A stretch of DNA of 62,527 bases from positions 1 through 62,527 of the forward strand of contig DDTZ01000046.1 in the NCBI GenBank assembly GCA_002344565.1, given 5' to 3'. This DNA is from Bdellovibrionaceae bacterium UBA2351 (GTDB lineage Bacteria; Bdellovibrionota; Bdellovibrionia; Bdellovibrionales; Bdellovibrionaceae). The notes beneath the pieces are model-generated. The model had not been told where the DNA came from and ran no database searches. It was given only the letters and a program-made list of their open reading frames with translations. The translations under genes and the position numbers were made by a program. Below are positions 26,276-34,848 of this stretch, piece after piece; position 1 is the first letter of the stretch, and every line of letters begins with the position of its first letter.

Positions 26276-26745
26276 TGAACCCGCGTAACCTACCAAACGA
26301 TCTACAACCAACAGAGAGAATGTTAAAAAGATTAGAAGCGGCTGAACCCGCCCCCAGTCTTCCGGACTCTGACGATTACTATCAACATCTACATGATAAA
26401 ATTATGGCGCAGGTAGAAACTAAGGAAATTTTGCCACCTCCGCCTCCGGTTCACAAAGCAAAGGATATGCTTAATCGCCACTGGCGCAATGGATTGTACT
26501 TAGTGACGATGATGGCTTTAGCCGCTGTTATCAGCGTGAAAGCAGTTGGGAATATTGATACTCAAGTGAGCCAAAATCATGCAGTAGCGAAATTCAAGAA
26601 TGAAGACCAGTTGATAGGTTTATTGAAAGATGCGCCGGAAGTTTTAGACAACACAGTTTTGTCCTCGTATAACTCTCAAGATATTATGGGTAACGAGCTA
26701 TATTCAAATATAGACTTGACCAAAGATGTAATCGACTCAATGTAG
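26275..26745 (+). CDS. Candidate anti-sigma factor
   Basis: A 156-residue protein translationally coupled to the ECF sigma gene (TAATG overlap). The first 70 residues are cytoplasmic and Pro-rich (ILPPPPPVHK), then a single transmembrane segment (about 76-94, NGLYLVTMMALAAVISVKAV) and a 60-residue periplasmic tail. This topology and position are typical of anti-sigma factors, but the cytoplasmic part has no Cys, so it is not a zinc-binding ZAS-type anti-sigma domain. The role is inferred from operon position. It is followed after 33 bases by a strong hairpin and then the CpxP-like gene. Confidence 0.6.
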   Translation: MNPRNLPNDLQPTERMLKRLEAAEPAPSLPDSDDYYQHLHDKIMAQVETKEILPPPPPVHKAKDMLNRHWRNGLYLVTMMALAAVISVKAVGNIDTQVSQNHAVAKFKNEDQLIGLLKDAPEVLDNTVLSSYNSQDIMGNELYSNIDLTKDVIDSM

Positions 26746-26778
26746 ATTGCTTAAAAAAATTAACAACCTAAAAATAGT

Positions 26779-26808
26779 AATAAGCCTCGAAGATAGTCGG
26801 GGCTTATT
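26779..26808 (+). terminator. 12-bp hairpin after the anti-sigma gene
   Basis: AATAAGCCTCGA (26779-26790) pairs with TCGGGGCTTATT (26797-26808), with one G-U pair and loop AGATAG. No U run follows, and the next gene's ATG is only 5 bases downstream at 26814, so it may act as a leader hairpin that masks ribosome access as well as a weak terminator. Confidence 0.55.
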
Positions 26809-26813
26809 ACTTT

Positions 26814-27308
26814 ATGACAAATATTAAATTAGCGACTATTCTACTAGCGGTTTGTTTTTTTTCCTTTGCCGAGACAGAGAAAAAGGCATCTGAGGACGTT
26901 GGTAAGCAAGTAAAGAAATTTGAAGATCTTTTTATTTGGAAGGTGTCAGATGAGTTGAAATTAACTCAAAAAGAAGAGTCTTTAATTTCCGAGATTATTA
27001 GGGAAACCAACAGAAAAAAACAAGAATCAAATAATACCTTAGAATCCCTCTATAAAAAAATGAACCAAGAGCCTACTGATGCCGGCAAGAAAGAAGTCCT
27101 AAATAAGATACGCTCTATTCACAAGGAACAGTTGTCAATTTCACTTGAAGAAATAGACCGATTAAACCGAGGTATCGGTTTAAAAAAACTTGGACTATAT
27201 TTAGAAATTAAACGAGATCTTTTAGAAAAAATAAAAAATGTCTGGTCACAGAATGAAAAAAAGGCCGATAAAGTCCTCCCTGCGCCAAAAGTTATCGAAG
27301 AACGGTAA
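26814..27308 (+). CDS. Exported CpxP/Spy-like or metal-sensor-like protein
   Basis: A 164-residue exported helical protein. The signal peptide MTNIKLATILLAVCFFSFA is followed by a mainly alpha-helical domain (LKLTQKEESLISEIIRETN, VLNKIRSIHKEQLSISLEEI) with the LTxxQ-like 'LTQKE' near residue 51, as in CpxP/Spy/CnrX-type proteins that sense misfolding or metals in the periplasm. Together with the ECF sigma and candidate anti-sigma upstream, the layout resembles the CnrYXH type of module. There are few His/Cys, so a metal site is not evident. The ATG at 26814 lies 5 bases beyond a hairpin and has no clear ribosome-binding site, unusual in this window. Confidence 0.6.
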   Translation: MTNIKLATILLAVCFFSFAETEKKASEDVGKQVKKFEDLFIWKVSDELKLTQKEESLISEIIRETNRKKQESNNTLESLYKKMNQEPTDAGKKEVLNKIRSIHKEQLSISLEEIDRLNRGIGLKKLGLYLEIKRDLLEKIKNVWSQNEKKADKVLPAPKVIEER

Positions 27309-27469
27309 TTACAACTTTATATCATCCCAAAGATCTTAAGAGTGTTTCCTAATTAATCATGTAGTTTATACCGACAATCTATTTGAGTTTACAGCGTTTC
27401 TGTATGGGCGCTCGATTGCACAGCTCTATAATCGAGGCACTAGAACCTATACTGGCCAAGGGGGAATAG

Positions 27470-29431
27470 ATGAATCGTAGACGGATTAAACTGATATACT
27501 TTACGATTTTATTTGTTTTGATTTTAGTGCCATTTAATAACTGTTCAAGTCCTTTTGCTGTTTTTGAAGATAGCCAGTCATTTTCTAGTTTAACAACCGG
27601 AGAAGATCTAGCGTATGGACAAAAGCTGTATCAACAGCATTGCGCCAGTTGCCACGGAGTTATCCACACATCCACTAAAAAAGATAAATCAGTCGAAAGT
27701 ATCCTTACCGCTTTCGGTACGGTTCGTTCAATGGCTAGTTTGAGTGCTAAACTTGATAGTAAACAAGTAGCAAGTATAGCATTGGCGCTTAGATCGCCGA
27801 AAACGAACGATGGCCGCGTTCAATTTTCGTGTGCTCAAGATTTATCATCTCAGAGTTCCATCCATAGATTGAGTAATCGAGAACTAAAAAACTCCATTGT
27901 TTCTTTATTGAGGAACATTAATGCATCACTTGGCCTTGATGCTGAACTTACCCGTTTAATCAGCGAACTTCCATTAGACAACCGGCCTAGAAAGGAAAAT
28001 ACTTTTCTGGTCACTCCTGAAATAGTAAATGGTCATTTTGAAGTCGCTTTCTACGTGGGAAGTTACATTGCTAAATCTGAAATAGCCAAACGAAGTTTTC
28101 CGGGCACCGGTGGTTGTTTATTGACGTCTCCTATTACGGAAGCGTGTGCGAACAACTTTATCAAAGAGTTAGGCAGTTTGGCATTTCGTCGTCCTCTTTT
28201 AAATTCTGAGATTGAAAGTTTAGCACGTTCATTTTTTGATTCCACATTGACCACGGATACAGAAAGGATTGCGAATGTTGCGTCCATAGTATTAATGAGT
28301 CCTGATTTTTTGTATTTGATATACGATGCAGGAGCTCCGAAGATCGATGGTAGGCTGAGTTTAACGTCCTACGAGTACGCAAGTAAAATTTCTTATTTAC
28401 TCACGGGCGCACCGCCAGATACGGTGTTGCGCGATTTAGCGAAGTCAGGGGCGATATTTAATTCAGACGTAGCTGTAAGCCAAGTTAATCGTCTAATAAA
28501 GACTGATTTAGGGAAGGAATCCATCCAGCGATTTTTTAAAGAGTGGACTCACTATGATCAGTTCGAGGGTTTTAACTATTCCAGTGAAGTTTTGAATGGC
28601 CAATCATTGGAAAACCTTCGTCAAGCTATGGAGCGTGAAATAAACGAATTTTTAGTCGATGTCGTTGTTTCAACTGAGGGCACTTACCAAGACCTATTAA
28701 TGTCCACTAACTCGTTTGTTTACGATAACTCACTTGCTCAAATTTATGGAATAGCTAACCCTCTAGGAAAAGTCGGGTTAACAAGTCAGCATCGTGCGGG
28801 CCTTTTAACGAGAGCGGCTTTTTTAACAAAGCGTTCGGGGCCTTTGACCTCGCCAGTTAAACGGGGACTTTTAATTAAAGAAGCGTTTTTATGTGAGGGC
28901 GTCGGTTCGCCGCCTCCGGATGCACCTTCGATGCTTGAACCGCTGCCAGTTGACACCTACTTAACAACTCGAGATCGACTAGAACATCTGACGATGAAAG
29001 CGGGCAGCTCCTGTGTAAACTGCCATGCCAGCATGAACAACCTCGGGTTTCCGTTTGAAATGTACGACACGTTAGGACGGGTACGTTCAAAAGAGCGTAT
29101 TTTTAAACCGGATGGTGGGTTTTCTGGAATTGAGCTGCCAATCAATACTAGGGCAGATACTAAGGATCTAGCATCTGGAGTGATTCAAATTTCCGATGCG
29201 GTTGATTTGTCGTTGAAGCTATCAAACAACGATAAAGCGTTATCTTGTTTTGTTTCAAAATGGACTGAATTTCACTTGCGACGAACTCCGGCTTCTGGCG
29301 ATGGGTGTTTAATGAATGAATCTTTGAACACGATGTATGGCAAAAATTTGAATCAGGGTTCTATTCAAGAGATGATTAGGACCACTATTCGTTCTGAACA
29401 CTTTATGAATTGGAATTATCTATCAAAGTAA
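27470..29431 (+). CDS. Cytochrome c-containing DUF1592/1588/1585 protein
   Basis: A 653-residue exported, probably lipidated protein. The N-terminal hydrophobic segment ends in PFNNC (Cys25), an atypical lipobox. It carries a cytochrome-like CASCH (Cys58, Cys61, His62) and, in order, DUF1587-, DUF1595-, DUF1592-, DUF1588- and DUF1585-like blocks (IHRLSNRELKN; FRRPLLNSEIESL; LTSYEYASKISYLLTG; HRAGLLTRAAFL; CVNCHASMNNLGFPF), the last with a second CxxCH. Planctomycetes and myxobacteria use this architecture with a DUF1552 partner, which follows here 14 bases on. AGGGGGA precedes ATG 27470, with a TATAAT at 27427-27432. Reaction unknown; electron transfer plausible. Confidence 0.8.
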   Translation: MNRRRIKLIYFTILFVLILVPFNNCSSPFAVFEDSQSFSSLTTGEDLAYGQKLYQQHCASCHGVIHTSTKKDKSVESILTAFGTVRSMASLSAKLDSKQVASIALALRSPKTNDGRVQFSCAQDLSSQSSIHRLSNRELKNSIVSLLRNINASLGLDAELTRLISELPLDNRPRKENTFLVTPEIVNGHFEVAFYVGSYIAKSEIAKRSFPGTGGCLLTSPITEACANNFIKELGSLAFRRPLLNSEIESLARSFFDSTLTTDTERIANVASIVLMSPDFLYLIYDAGAPKIDGRLSLTSYEYASKISYLLTGAPPDTVLRDLAKSGAIFNSDVAVSQVNRLIKTDLGKESIQRFFKEWTHYDQFEGFNYSSEVLNGQSLENLRQAMEREINEFLVDVVVSTEGTYQDLLMSTNSFVYDNSLAQIYGIANPLGKVGLTSQHRAGLLTRAAFLTKRSGPLTSPVKRGLLIKEAFLCEGVGSPPPDAPSMLEPLPVDTYLTTRDRLEHLTMKAGSSCVNCHASMNNLGFPFEMYDTLGRVRSKERIFKPDGGFSGIELPINTRADTKDLASGVIQISDAVDLSLKLSNNDKALSCFVSKWTEFHLRRTPASGDGCLMNESLNTMYGKNLNQGSIQEMIRTTIRSEHFMNWNYLSK

Positions 29432-29445
29432 ATAAAGGCGGATAA

Positions 29446-30978
29446 ATGAGTATTATCTTAAATAAACTTAGTCGAAGGCAATTTTTAGTCGGTTCTGGTG
29501 AGCTGGCCTTAGCGCTGCCATTGCTACCCTCATTAATTACATCAACGGCCCATGCTCAAGTTAACCTTGTCCCTCAGAGAATGGCCTTTTTTAATTTTGG
29601 ACATTGTCTGCCTGAATCAAAGTGGATCAATCCATCCGTGGCTACAAGGGATGTCGGGGGGGATGGTGCGAAAGAGGCGATATTAAGCGCGCTAAATTCT
29701 GGTCCGTGGGGATCGCCGATTAGCGCATCACTTTCTAATCCTGTGTTTGAGCGTCTTCGAGGCAAAGGACACATAAGTGTTGTGCGTGGGATAGATAACA
29801 TGATTCATACGGGACATGGGGCTCAGTACTTAAGCGGATCATCGCAAAGAGTGGATCAGTGGAATCCGTTACCGTTTCCTTCAATTGACACGGTTTTTGA
29901 GAGCTCACCAACACTTTATCCTTCGAGCACCCCTATCAATGTGAAAAAAGTAGTTCGATTAGACCACGGGGATATCGAATCATCTTATAAGAAGGTCGGT
30001 AGTCAGATCGTGCCAGTGCCAGGATATTCGGGGCCAGTTCAGATTTTTAAGGACTTGTTTTCGACTTTGAATGGAGGACCGGCTAGTGAAGTCGATCCTT
30101 CTTTAAAATTAAAAAAGAGCATTTTAAATCGAGTTCATACGTCCTATCTTTCTGCCAAAACGAATAGACGAATTTCTTCCGAAGATAAGAACAGATTAGA
30201 AGAACATATGAGTTTAATTAGTGATTTAGAGAAAAAAATCTCCTCATCATCACTGATTTCTACTACTGCTTCGTGTGTTAAACCGGCGGCTCCGTCTTCG
30301 GATGGAAATTATCAGGAAATAAACACTTTAAGCCTTCAATTGATGTCGTTGGCCGTAAAATGCGGTTTGTCTAAAGTTTTTGTAACAGATTTTGAAGGCC
30401 ACATCGGTTCAGGAATTAGTGGGCTTCCTAAAAATGTCAGTTTCCACAACGGTATTATTCACAATAATGAAGGGCAAAACTATTCAGAAGCTCAAATTAA
30501 CGACTATTATATGGTGTGGATGAAATGGCACTTTGATTTAATAGCGACCAATTTTCTAAGTACCCTTGACGTAGAGGAAGGTACGAGTGGTCGAACATAT
30601 TTGGATAATATGCTTTCTGCAATTCTAACCGAAGGCGGTGTTGATACAAGTCCTGGAAATCACACCTGCTTTGATTTTCAACCGATTTTGTTTGGTACCA
30701 TGGGAGGATATTTAAAAGGTGATCGATACACTGTTCTGCCGACCAAGACAGAACAGGTGTATCAGCATATTTATAAGTACAGGCTTCCATACAATTGTTT
30801 ACTAATTACGTTTTTAGAAGCTATGAAGATACCAAAAGCCGAATACTCGATTCTCTCAAATGGCAAGGGGTACGGAATTTATAAGGCAGGTCAGTATGGC
30901 GAAGTGGAGCTGCCAGAATATACAAAGTATTTTGGCCACAGGTTTTATTCTCCGATTAGTGAAATTATTAAAACCTAA
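29446..30978 (+). CDS. DUF1552 protein, Tat-like exported partner
   Basis: A 510-residue protein of the DUF1552 family. The N-terminus has a Tat-like motif SRRQFL (residues 9-14, Arg10-Arg11) followed by a hydrophobic run and AHA-Q cleavage site, so it is probably folded before export. Family-like stretches include RMAFFNFGHCLPES, SVVRGIDNMIHTGHGAQYLSG and TDFEGHIGSG. It always accompanies DUF1592-type cytochrome proteins in other phyla, and here starts 14 bases after one. The function of the pair is not known to me; a periplasmic redox or hydrolytic enzyme is possible. A 14-bp inverted repeat spans its stop codon. Confidence 0.78.
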   Translation: MSIILNKLSRRQFLVGSGELALALPLLPSLITSTAHAQVNLVPQRMAFFNFGHCLPESKWINPSVATRDVGGDGAKEAILSALNSGPWGSPISASLSNPVFERLRGKGHISVVRGIDNMIHTGHGAQYLSGSSQRVDQWNPLPFPSIDTVFESSPTLYPSSTPINVKKVVRLDHGDIESSYKKVGSQIVPVPGYSGPVQIFKDLFSTLNGGPASEVDPSLKLKKSILNRVHTSYLSAKTNRRISSEDKNRLEEHMSLISDLEKKISSSSLISTTASCVKPAAPSSDGNYQEINTLSLQLMSLAVKCGLSKVFVTDFEGHIGSGISGLPKNVSFHNGIIHNNEGQNYSEAQINDYYMVWMKWHFDLIATNFLSTLDVEEGTSGRTYLDNMLSAILTEGGVDTSPGNHTCFDFQPILFGTMGGYLKGDRYTVLPTKTEQVYQHIYKYRLPYNCLLITFLEAMKIPKAEYSILSNGKGYGIYKAGQYGEVELPEYTKYFGHRFYSPISEIIKT

Positions 30979-30988
30979 TCGGAGAATA
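30946..30988. terminator. 14-bp inverted repeat across the DUF1552 stop
   Basis: TATTCTCCGATTAG (30946-30959) is perfectly repeated in inverse as CTAATCGGAGAATA (30975-30988), with a 15-base loop; the stop codon (30976-30978) lies in the right arm. No U run on either side, but it stands between two convergent genes, so it probably blocks read-through or protects 3' ends. Confidence 0.55.
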
Positions 30989-30996
30989 GAGAAATC

Positions 30997-32583
30997 TTAG
31001 TTTTTAAGCATTCCGGCTGAAGTCAGCTTTTTATAGAGATCACTATTTAAACCATAGTAATCGTCGAAGAAATGAATTTTATTTCCCGATTCCGAAATGG
31101 TTATACTTACAAGATAAACAGTTAGTCCCTTGGACAGGCGGATACCAGTATCCTTTTCAATTTTTTGTCCAGGTTTAGCCACAGTTTGATCAATTTTTTC
31201 ACGAGTCCAACCTGTGCCTGTTAGTAAGTACTCTGCCAAATCCAAAGGTTTTTCCAGGCGGATGCATCCTGAACTTACTAGACGGTAGTTGTTTTTGAAT
31301 AAATGACGATCACCAGTGTCGTGCAAATAGATTGAGTACTTGTTTGTCATCGGGAATTTTACAACACCTAAAGCGTTATTGTAGCTTGGTTGTTGTACGA
31401 TTTGAAAATCGATATTCGCGCGTGTAACGTTCGCCCAATCAATCGTGGCTGGATCGATTTCTTGGTCCGTTTTCAAGCTGATAACTTTGTAGCCATTTTG
31501 GGCTAAGTAATTAGGATTCTTTTTTAAGATAGGAAGTTTATCTTTAAAAAAGATATTCATGGTTGCTGTCCAGGTTGGATTCAAGATAACGGATTGAACT
31601 TTATCTTTCATTAGAGGCGTTTTGCGCGCCGTTTGGCCACCAATAGCTCTAAACTGCATGACATAATCATTTTGGTTAATATCTAAGTCTTGTACATAAA
31701 ACATTTGGTTCGCTAAGTTTGCAATAGCATGACGAGCTTCTAAATCGTCAGGTAACCAGCGTACTTTTTCCATCTGTAGTTCTGTTTCGCGAACACGACT
31801 GCGAATTTCAGAATTGATCAAACGCCATGTTTTAGAATTTTTGCTTAAGCCCTTTTCAAACGGAACCGACAAATCAAGTTGGATCGCTTTTAAAGCGGCG
31901 TCAAATTCAGCATCGTAAAGTTCATTTACATTTGTGAAACCATAACCAATTAAGTTCAATTTAGTCTTAATTTGCGCGATGGACGGGTGAGACTGACCGA
32001 GTTGAATTGTTGTCGCTGGAACATTTACGGGAACCCAAGTTTTTGCGTCTTCAATTTGCGTTAAGCGAGTTAAAACATTTCTAAGACTTTTGTAGAACTT
32101 GTTTCGCGGAGCCAATTGATTGTATAGGTTTGGCATCGTCGATGCGTTTACGATTCCGAATACGTACCATTGTTTAAAATCTTTAGCGACATACTTAACA
32201 TCTTCATTGATTTTGCTGGGATCAATGCGGCCAGTAACTACGTGTACAATTGATTTTAAAACATTTTCGGCAACATATAATTCAGACTTGATATCCGTGC
32301 TGCCATTTAGTTTTACGTGATCAATGATAGTTTGAATTTGATAGTCAGCAGTGCTTAAGCCATGGGACTTAATCATTTTACCTGCAGATTCTAAGTCAGC
32401 CGGTGTTACTAACCAACGACCCTCTTTAGCAAACATAGGCTCAAAACCACGAGCATTGTATATATTTTTTAAATAGGCCGGTGCTGAAGCCGTGGTAGAA
32501 AAATAGTTCTTTAATTCCTCTGCCGTTTGGGCAGACGCTATGAAACTAAGGATAGTAATTGCAACAAGTGCGCGTGCGAACAT
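30997..32583 (-). CDS. L,D-transpeptidase (LdtD/YcbB-like)
   Basis: A 528-residue periplasmic enzyme that makes 3-3 peptidoglycan crosslinks or attaches proteins. The signal peptide MFARALVAITILSFIASA is followed by an N-terminal scaffold domain, a peptidoglycan-binding domain (about 195-255) and a YkuD catalytic domain near 330-470 with HDTGDRHLF (His421) and SSGCIRL (catalytic Cys440), exactly the LdtD motif. Length and order match YcbB/LdtD family (around 500-600 residues). In predators such enzymes can act on self or prey wall; which is unknown. A small exported protein gene lies upstream on the same strand. Confidence 0.88.
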   Translation of the reverse strand: MFARALVAITILSFIASAQTAEELKNYFSTTASAPAYLKNIYNARGFEPMFAKEGRWLVTPADLESAGKMIKSHGLSTADYQIQTIIDHVKLNGSTDIKSELYVAENVLKSIVHVVTGRIDPSKINEDVKYVAKDFKQWYVFGIVNASTMPNLYNQLAPRNKFYKSLRNVLTRLTQIEDAKTWVPVNVPATTIQLGQSHPSIAQIKTKLNLIGYGFTNVNELYDAEFDAALKAIQLDLSVPFEKGLSKNSKTWRLINSEIRSRVRETELQMEKVRWLPDDLEARHAIANLANQMFYVQDLDINQNDYVMQFRAIGGQTARKTPLMKDKVQSVILNPTWTATMNIFFKDKLPILKKNPNYLAQNGYKVISLKTDQEIDPATIDWANVTRANIDFQIVQQPSYNNALGVVKFPMTNKYSIYLHDTGDRHLFKNNYRLVSSGCIRLEKPLDLAEYLLTGTGWTREKIDQTVAKPGQKIEKDTGIRLSKGLTVYLVSITISESGNKIHFFDDYYGLNSDLYKKLTSAGMLKN

Positions 32584-32606
32584 AGAAACCCCAATTTAGT
32601 ATTTAA

Positions 32607-32894
32607 TTATTCTGCTTTTAAGATGTTTAACTTGCTGTCTGTTGTGATTTTAACAGCCGTCTTTTGAGTCTGACTTTTTGTCAAAGCTGACAGCACGGAA
32701 TCAAAACCTGGTGTTGAATACACTAGGTAGTAAGCCTGAGGTGCATTTTTTAACATGATGATTTTGCCATCGTCGTCTTCTTTGATTCTAAGGACTGTGT
32801 CTGTGACTGTTTGAGACGAGCTCTGTGCAAGAGCGTCTGAAACTCCGAATAAGAAGATTACCAAGATCGAAATCGCGAAAAGAAAATACTTCAT
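32607..32894 (-). CDS. Small exported protein
   Basis: A 95-residue exported protein. The start is set at the ATG ending at 32894, because GGGG stands 6 bases ahead; an in-frame ATG 12 bases earlier overlaps that site. The signal peptide MKYFLFAISILVIFLFGVSDALA is followed by about 70 residues of beta-rich sequence (DTVLRIKEDDDGKIIMLKN, VKITTDSKLNILKAE) with no Cys. It lies directly upstream of the L,D-transpeptidase (23 bases), so the two are likely co-transcribed. No family recognised. Confidence 0.6.
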   Translation of the reverse strand: MKYFLFAISILVIFLFGVSDALAQSSSQTVTDTVLRIKEDDDGKIIMLKNAPQAYYLVYSTPGFDSVLSALTKSQTQKTAVKITTDSKLNILKAE

Positions 32895-32970
32895 ATGTGA
32901 CCCCATTTTGGAGTCACGTATAGCTCATTCTGCTTAATTTTTGTATGGACTTATGACTAACGAGAAATAT

Positions 32971-34848
32971 TTACTTAAGAATTATCAGCTTGTGAATAAC
33001 GCAGTTTCGTATATCGCTTAATAGCTTGGTCATTGTAGCATTTTCAAAATCTTCACGTAAAACCCGGGGCTTCAATATAGTAATTACATCATGAATCTGA
33101 ATGGATTTTGCTTTTTGAGTTACCTTGCGGTCAAGCTCAACCCACGGCGACTTAAAACTGCAGTTAAGCTTGGCTGTACCTTGGCTAGATACATTTTTAA
33201 ACGAAACTATATACTCTGAGACGCGTGGATAATTTAACCCTAAATCTGTGAAGCGTTTGTCTACACGATCAGCAATTTGGGATAAGGCTTGATTTTCCCA
33301 AAGTAAAAAACCAACTCCTTGGTTTGACTCATAGAAGGCATTCATCTCTTTAAATTCATAGCTGAACTCTAAATCGCGTGTAATTCGCGACATTAGTGAA
33401 AATGGAGTGAATTTTACATCTGTTGCCGTTTTTACGTTACTAGCCGTCCATTCAAGCAAACGAAATTGGAGCGAATCTATTGAAGAACGCAGTTGATCTC
33501 CTGTCCATTCGGTCGCGGCCACTCCCGATAAATTTATTTTTGTTTTCACGCTAACGAACGGCTTTTTAACGTCGGAATATTCAACACTAATCACCGCGCG
33601 ATTTTTTTTATGGTTAGTTGCGGGAATGTCTTTTTCACGAGGATTTTCTGGGTCTAATAACAATGCCGTGCGACCGGAAATGTCTGGAAGAGGTTCTTTT
33701 ATGTAGACCATACTGTTCGTGGCATCAAACCAACGGGGCTGCCCCTGAATTTCTGCATACGTGATCGCATGATTTTGCACTTTTGTACTTGGCAGTTTGG
33801 GATTTTCAAATTGCATAGTGTCTCCGCGGTAAACCCACGCAACATAGCTTTTGTAACCAAGCTTACGTAAAATGGCGGATAGTGATGCTGAATAATCCTT
33901 GCAGTCGCCGTAACCACTTCGAGCAATTTCCGTCAAAGGGCGTGGAATCATGGCCCCCTTCACACTACGCCAGTCGCCTAGATAGCGAATATGAGTCTGT
34001 AAGAGGTCTATGACGTGCTCGATACGTTCATCGTCATTTTTGATATTCTTTGCCTCTTGATAAATCTTTTCATGAAGTTCGGGTAGAGACTCATTTAGAA
34101 CCCGTTCGTGAGCCTCTGTCATGGGCCTCATCATTTCTTTAGACCATATTTTTTCAGTTGATAATTCAACGTGGGGAACCATTCGACGTGTTAGGTAGGC
34201 GTCTTTTTCTTCAACAGGATTTATATAGATAGGTTTTTTCTGAGTTATGTTTAAGTAGTATTTTTCATTTTCATTTTTAACTTCAAGATCCAAAGAGTCT
34301 AAGGGGTCGCTGATGTGATAAAAGATGGGTCGTTCGCTTTCGACATATAGATTCTGTTTCAGCGAATTTTCACGCCATCCAAAATACTCGATGGTGCCGA
34401 AATAGTTTTCTAACGAAAGAGTATGTGTTTCCATTTTTAGTTTTAGATATAGCTTAGAGCCAACTTGCACATTAGGGAAGGCAATAGAAACTTGATTGTC
34501 GTTATCAAAGCCGTCCTTGCTGGAAGCAAGAGGTTTGTCTTCGATGAAATTCTTTTCTACTTTAGAAATACTGTCACCATTTTTCGTATAGGCTTCGATA
34601 CTCGTAATTTTTGATAGATATGGGGCATAGCTAAATTTATAGAATCCAAATTCACGCCGACCGGTTTCATTAAGTATTTCTACTTCGAATTCTGAAACGC
34701 TCTTATAGTGACCCGTTTTCTTTATTTGATAATACTGATTTACTTGCAAGAATTTGTGGCTAGCTTCTTCAGAACGTTGAAGCCGAGCCCATGTCAGTGA
34801 AGAGAATAAGAATGTACACAATGCGAAGAGTGCTAATGTTTGTTTCAT
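32971..34848 (-). CDS. DUF3857/transglutaminase-like exported protein
   Basis: A 625-residue periplasmic protein: signal peptide MKQTLALFALCTFLFSSLTWA, a DUF3857-like beta-rich N domain (about 40-240) and a transglutaminase-like core with Cys316 (YGDCKDYS), His360 (QNHAITYAE) and Asp375 (RWFDATN), a complete papain-like triad. A C-terminal DUF3858-like beta domain follows. Such proteins are common in Bacteroidetes and deltaproteobacteria and may act as proteases or amidases in the envelope. It overlaps the upstream aminopeptidase gene by 4 bases (ATGA), so the two are translationally coupled. Confidence 0.85.
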   Translation of the reverse strand: MKQTLALFALCTFLFSSLTWARLQRSEEASHKFLQVNQYYQIKKTGHYKSVSEFEVEILNETGRREFGFYKFSYAPYLSKITSIEAYTKNGDSISKVEKNFIEDKPLASSKDGFDNDNQVSIAFPNVQVGSKLYLKLKMETHTLSLENYFGTIEYFGWRENSLKQNLYVESERPIFYHISDPLDSLDLEVKNENEKYYLNITQKKPIYINPVEEKDAYLTRRMVPHVELSTEKIWSKEMMRPMTEAHERVLNESLPELHEKIYQEAKNIKNDDERIEHVIDLLQTHIRYLGDWRSVKGAMIPRPLTEIARSGYGDCKDYSASLSAILRKLGYKSYVAWVYRGDTMQFENPKLPSTKVQNHAITYAEIQGQPRWFDATNSMVYIKEPLPDISGRTALLLDPENPREKDIPATNHKKNRAVISVEYSDVKKPFVSVKTKINLSGVAATEWTGDQLRSSIDSLQFRLLEWTASNVKTATDVKFTPFSLMSRITRDLEFSYEFKEMNAFYESNQGVGFLLWENQALSQIADRVDKRFTDLGLNYPRVSEYIVSFKNVSSQGTAKLNCSFKSPWVELDRKVTQKAKSIQIHDVITILKPRVLREDFENATMTKLLSDIRNCVIHKLIILK

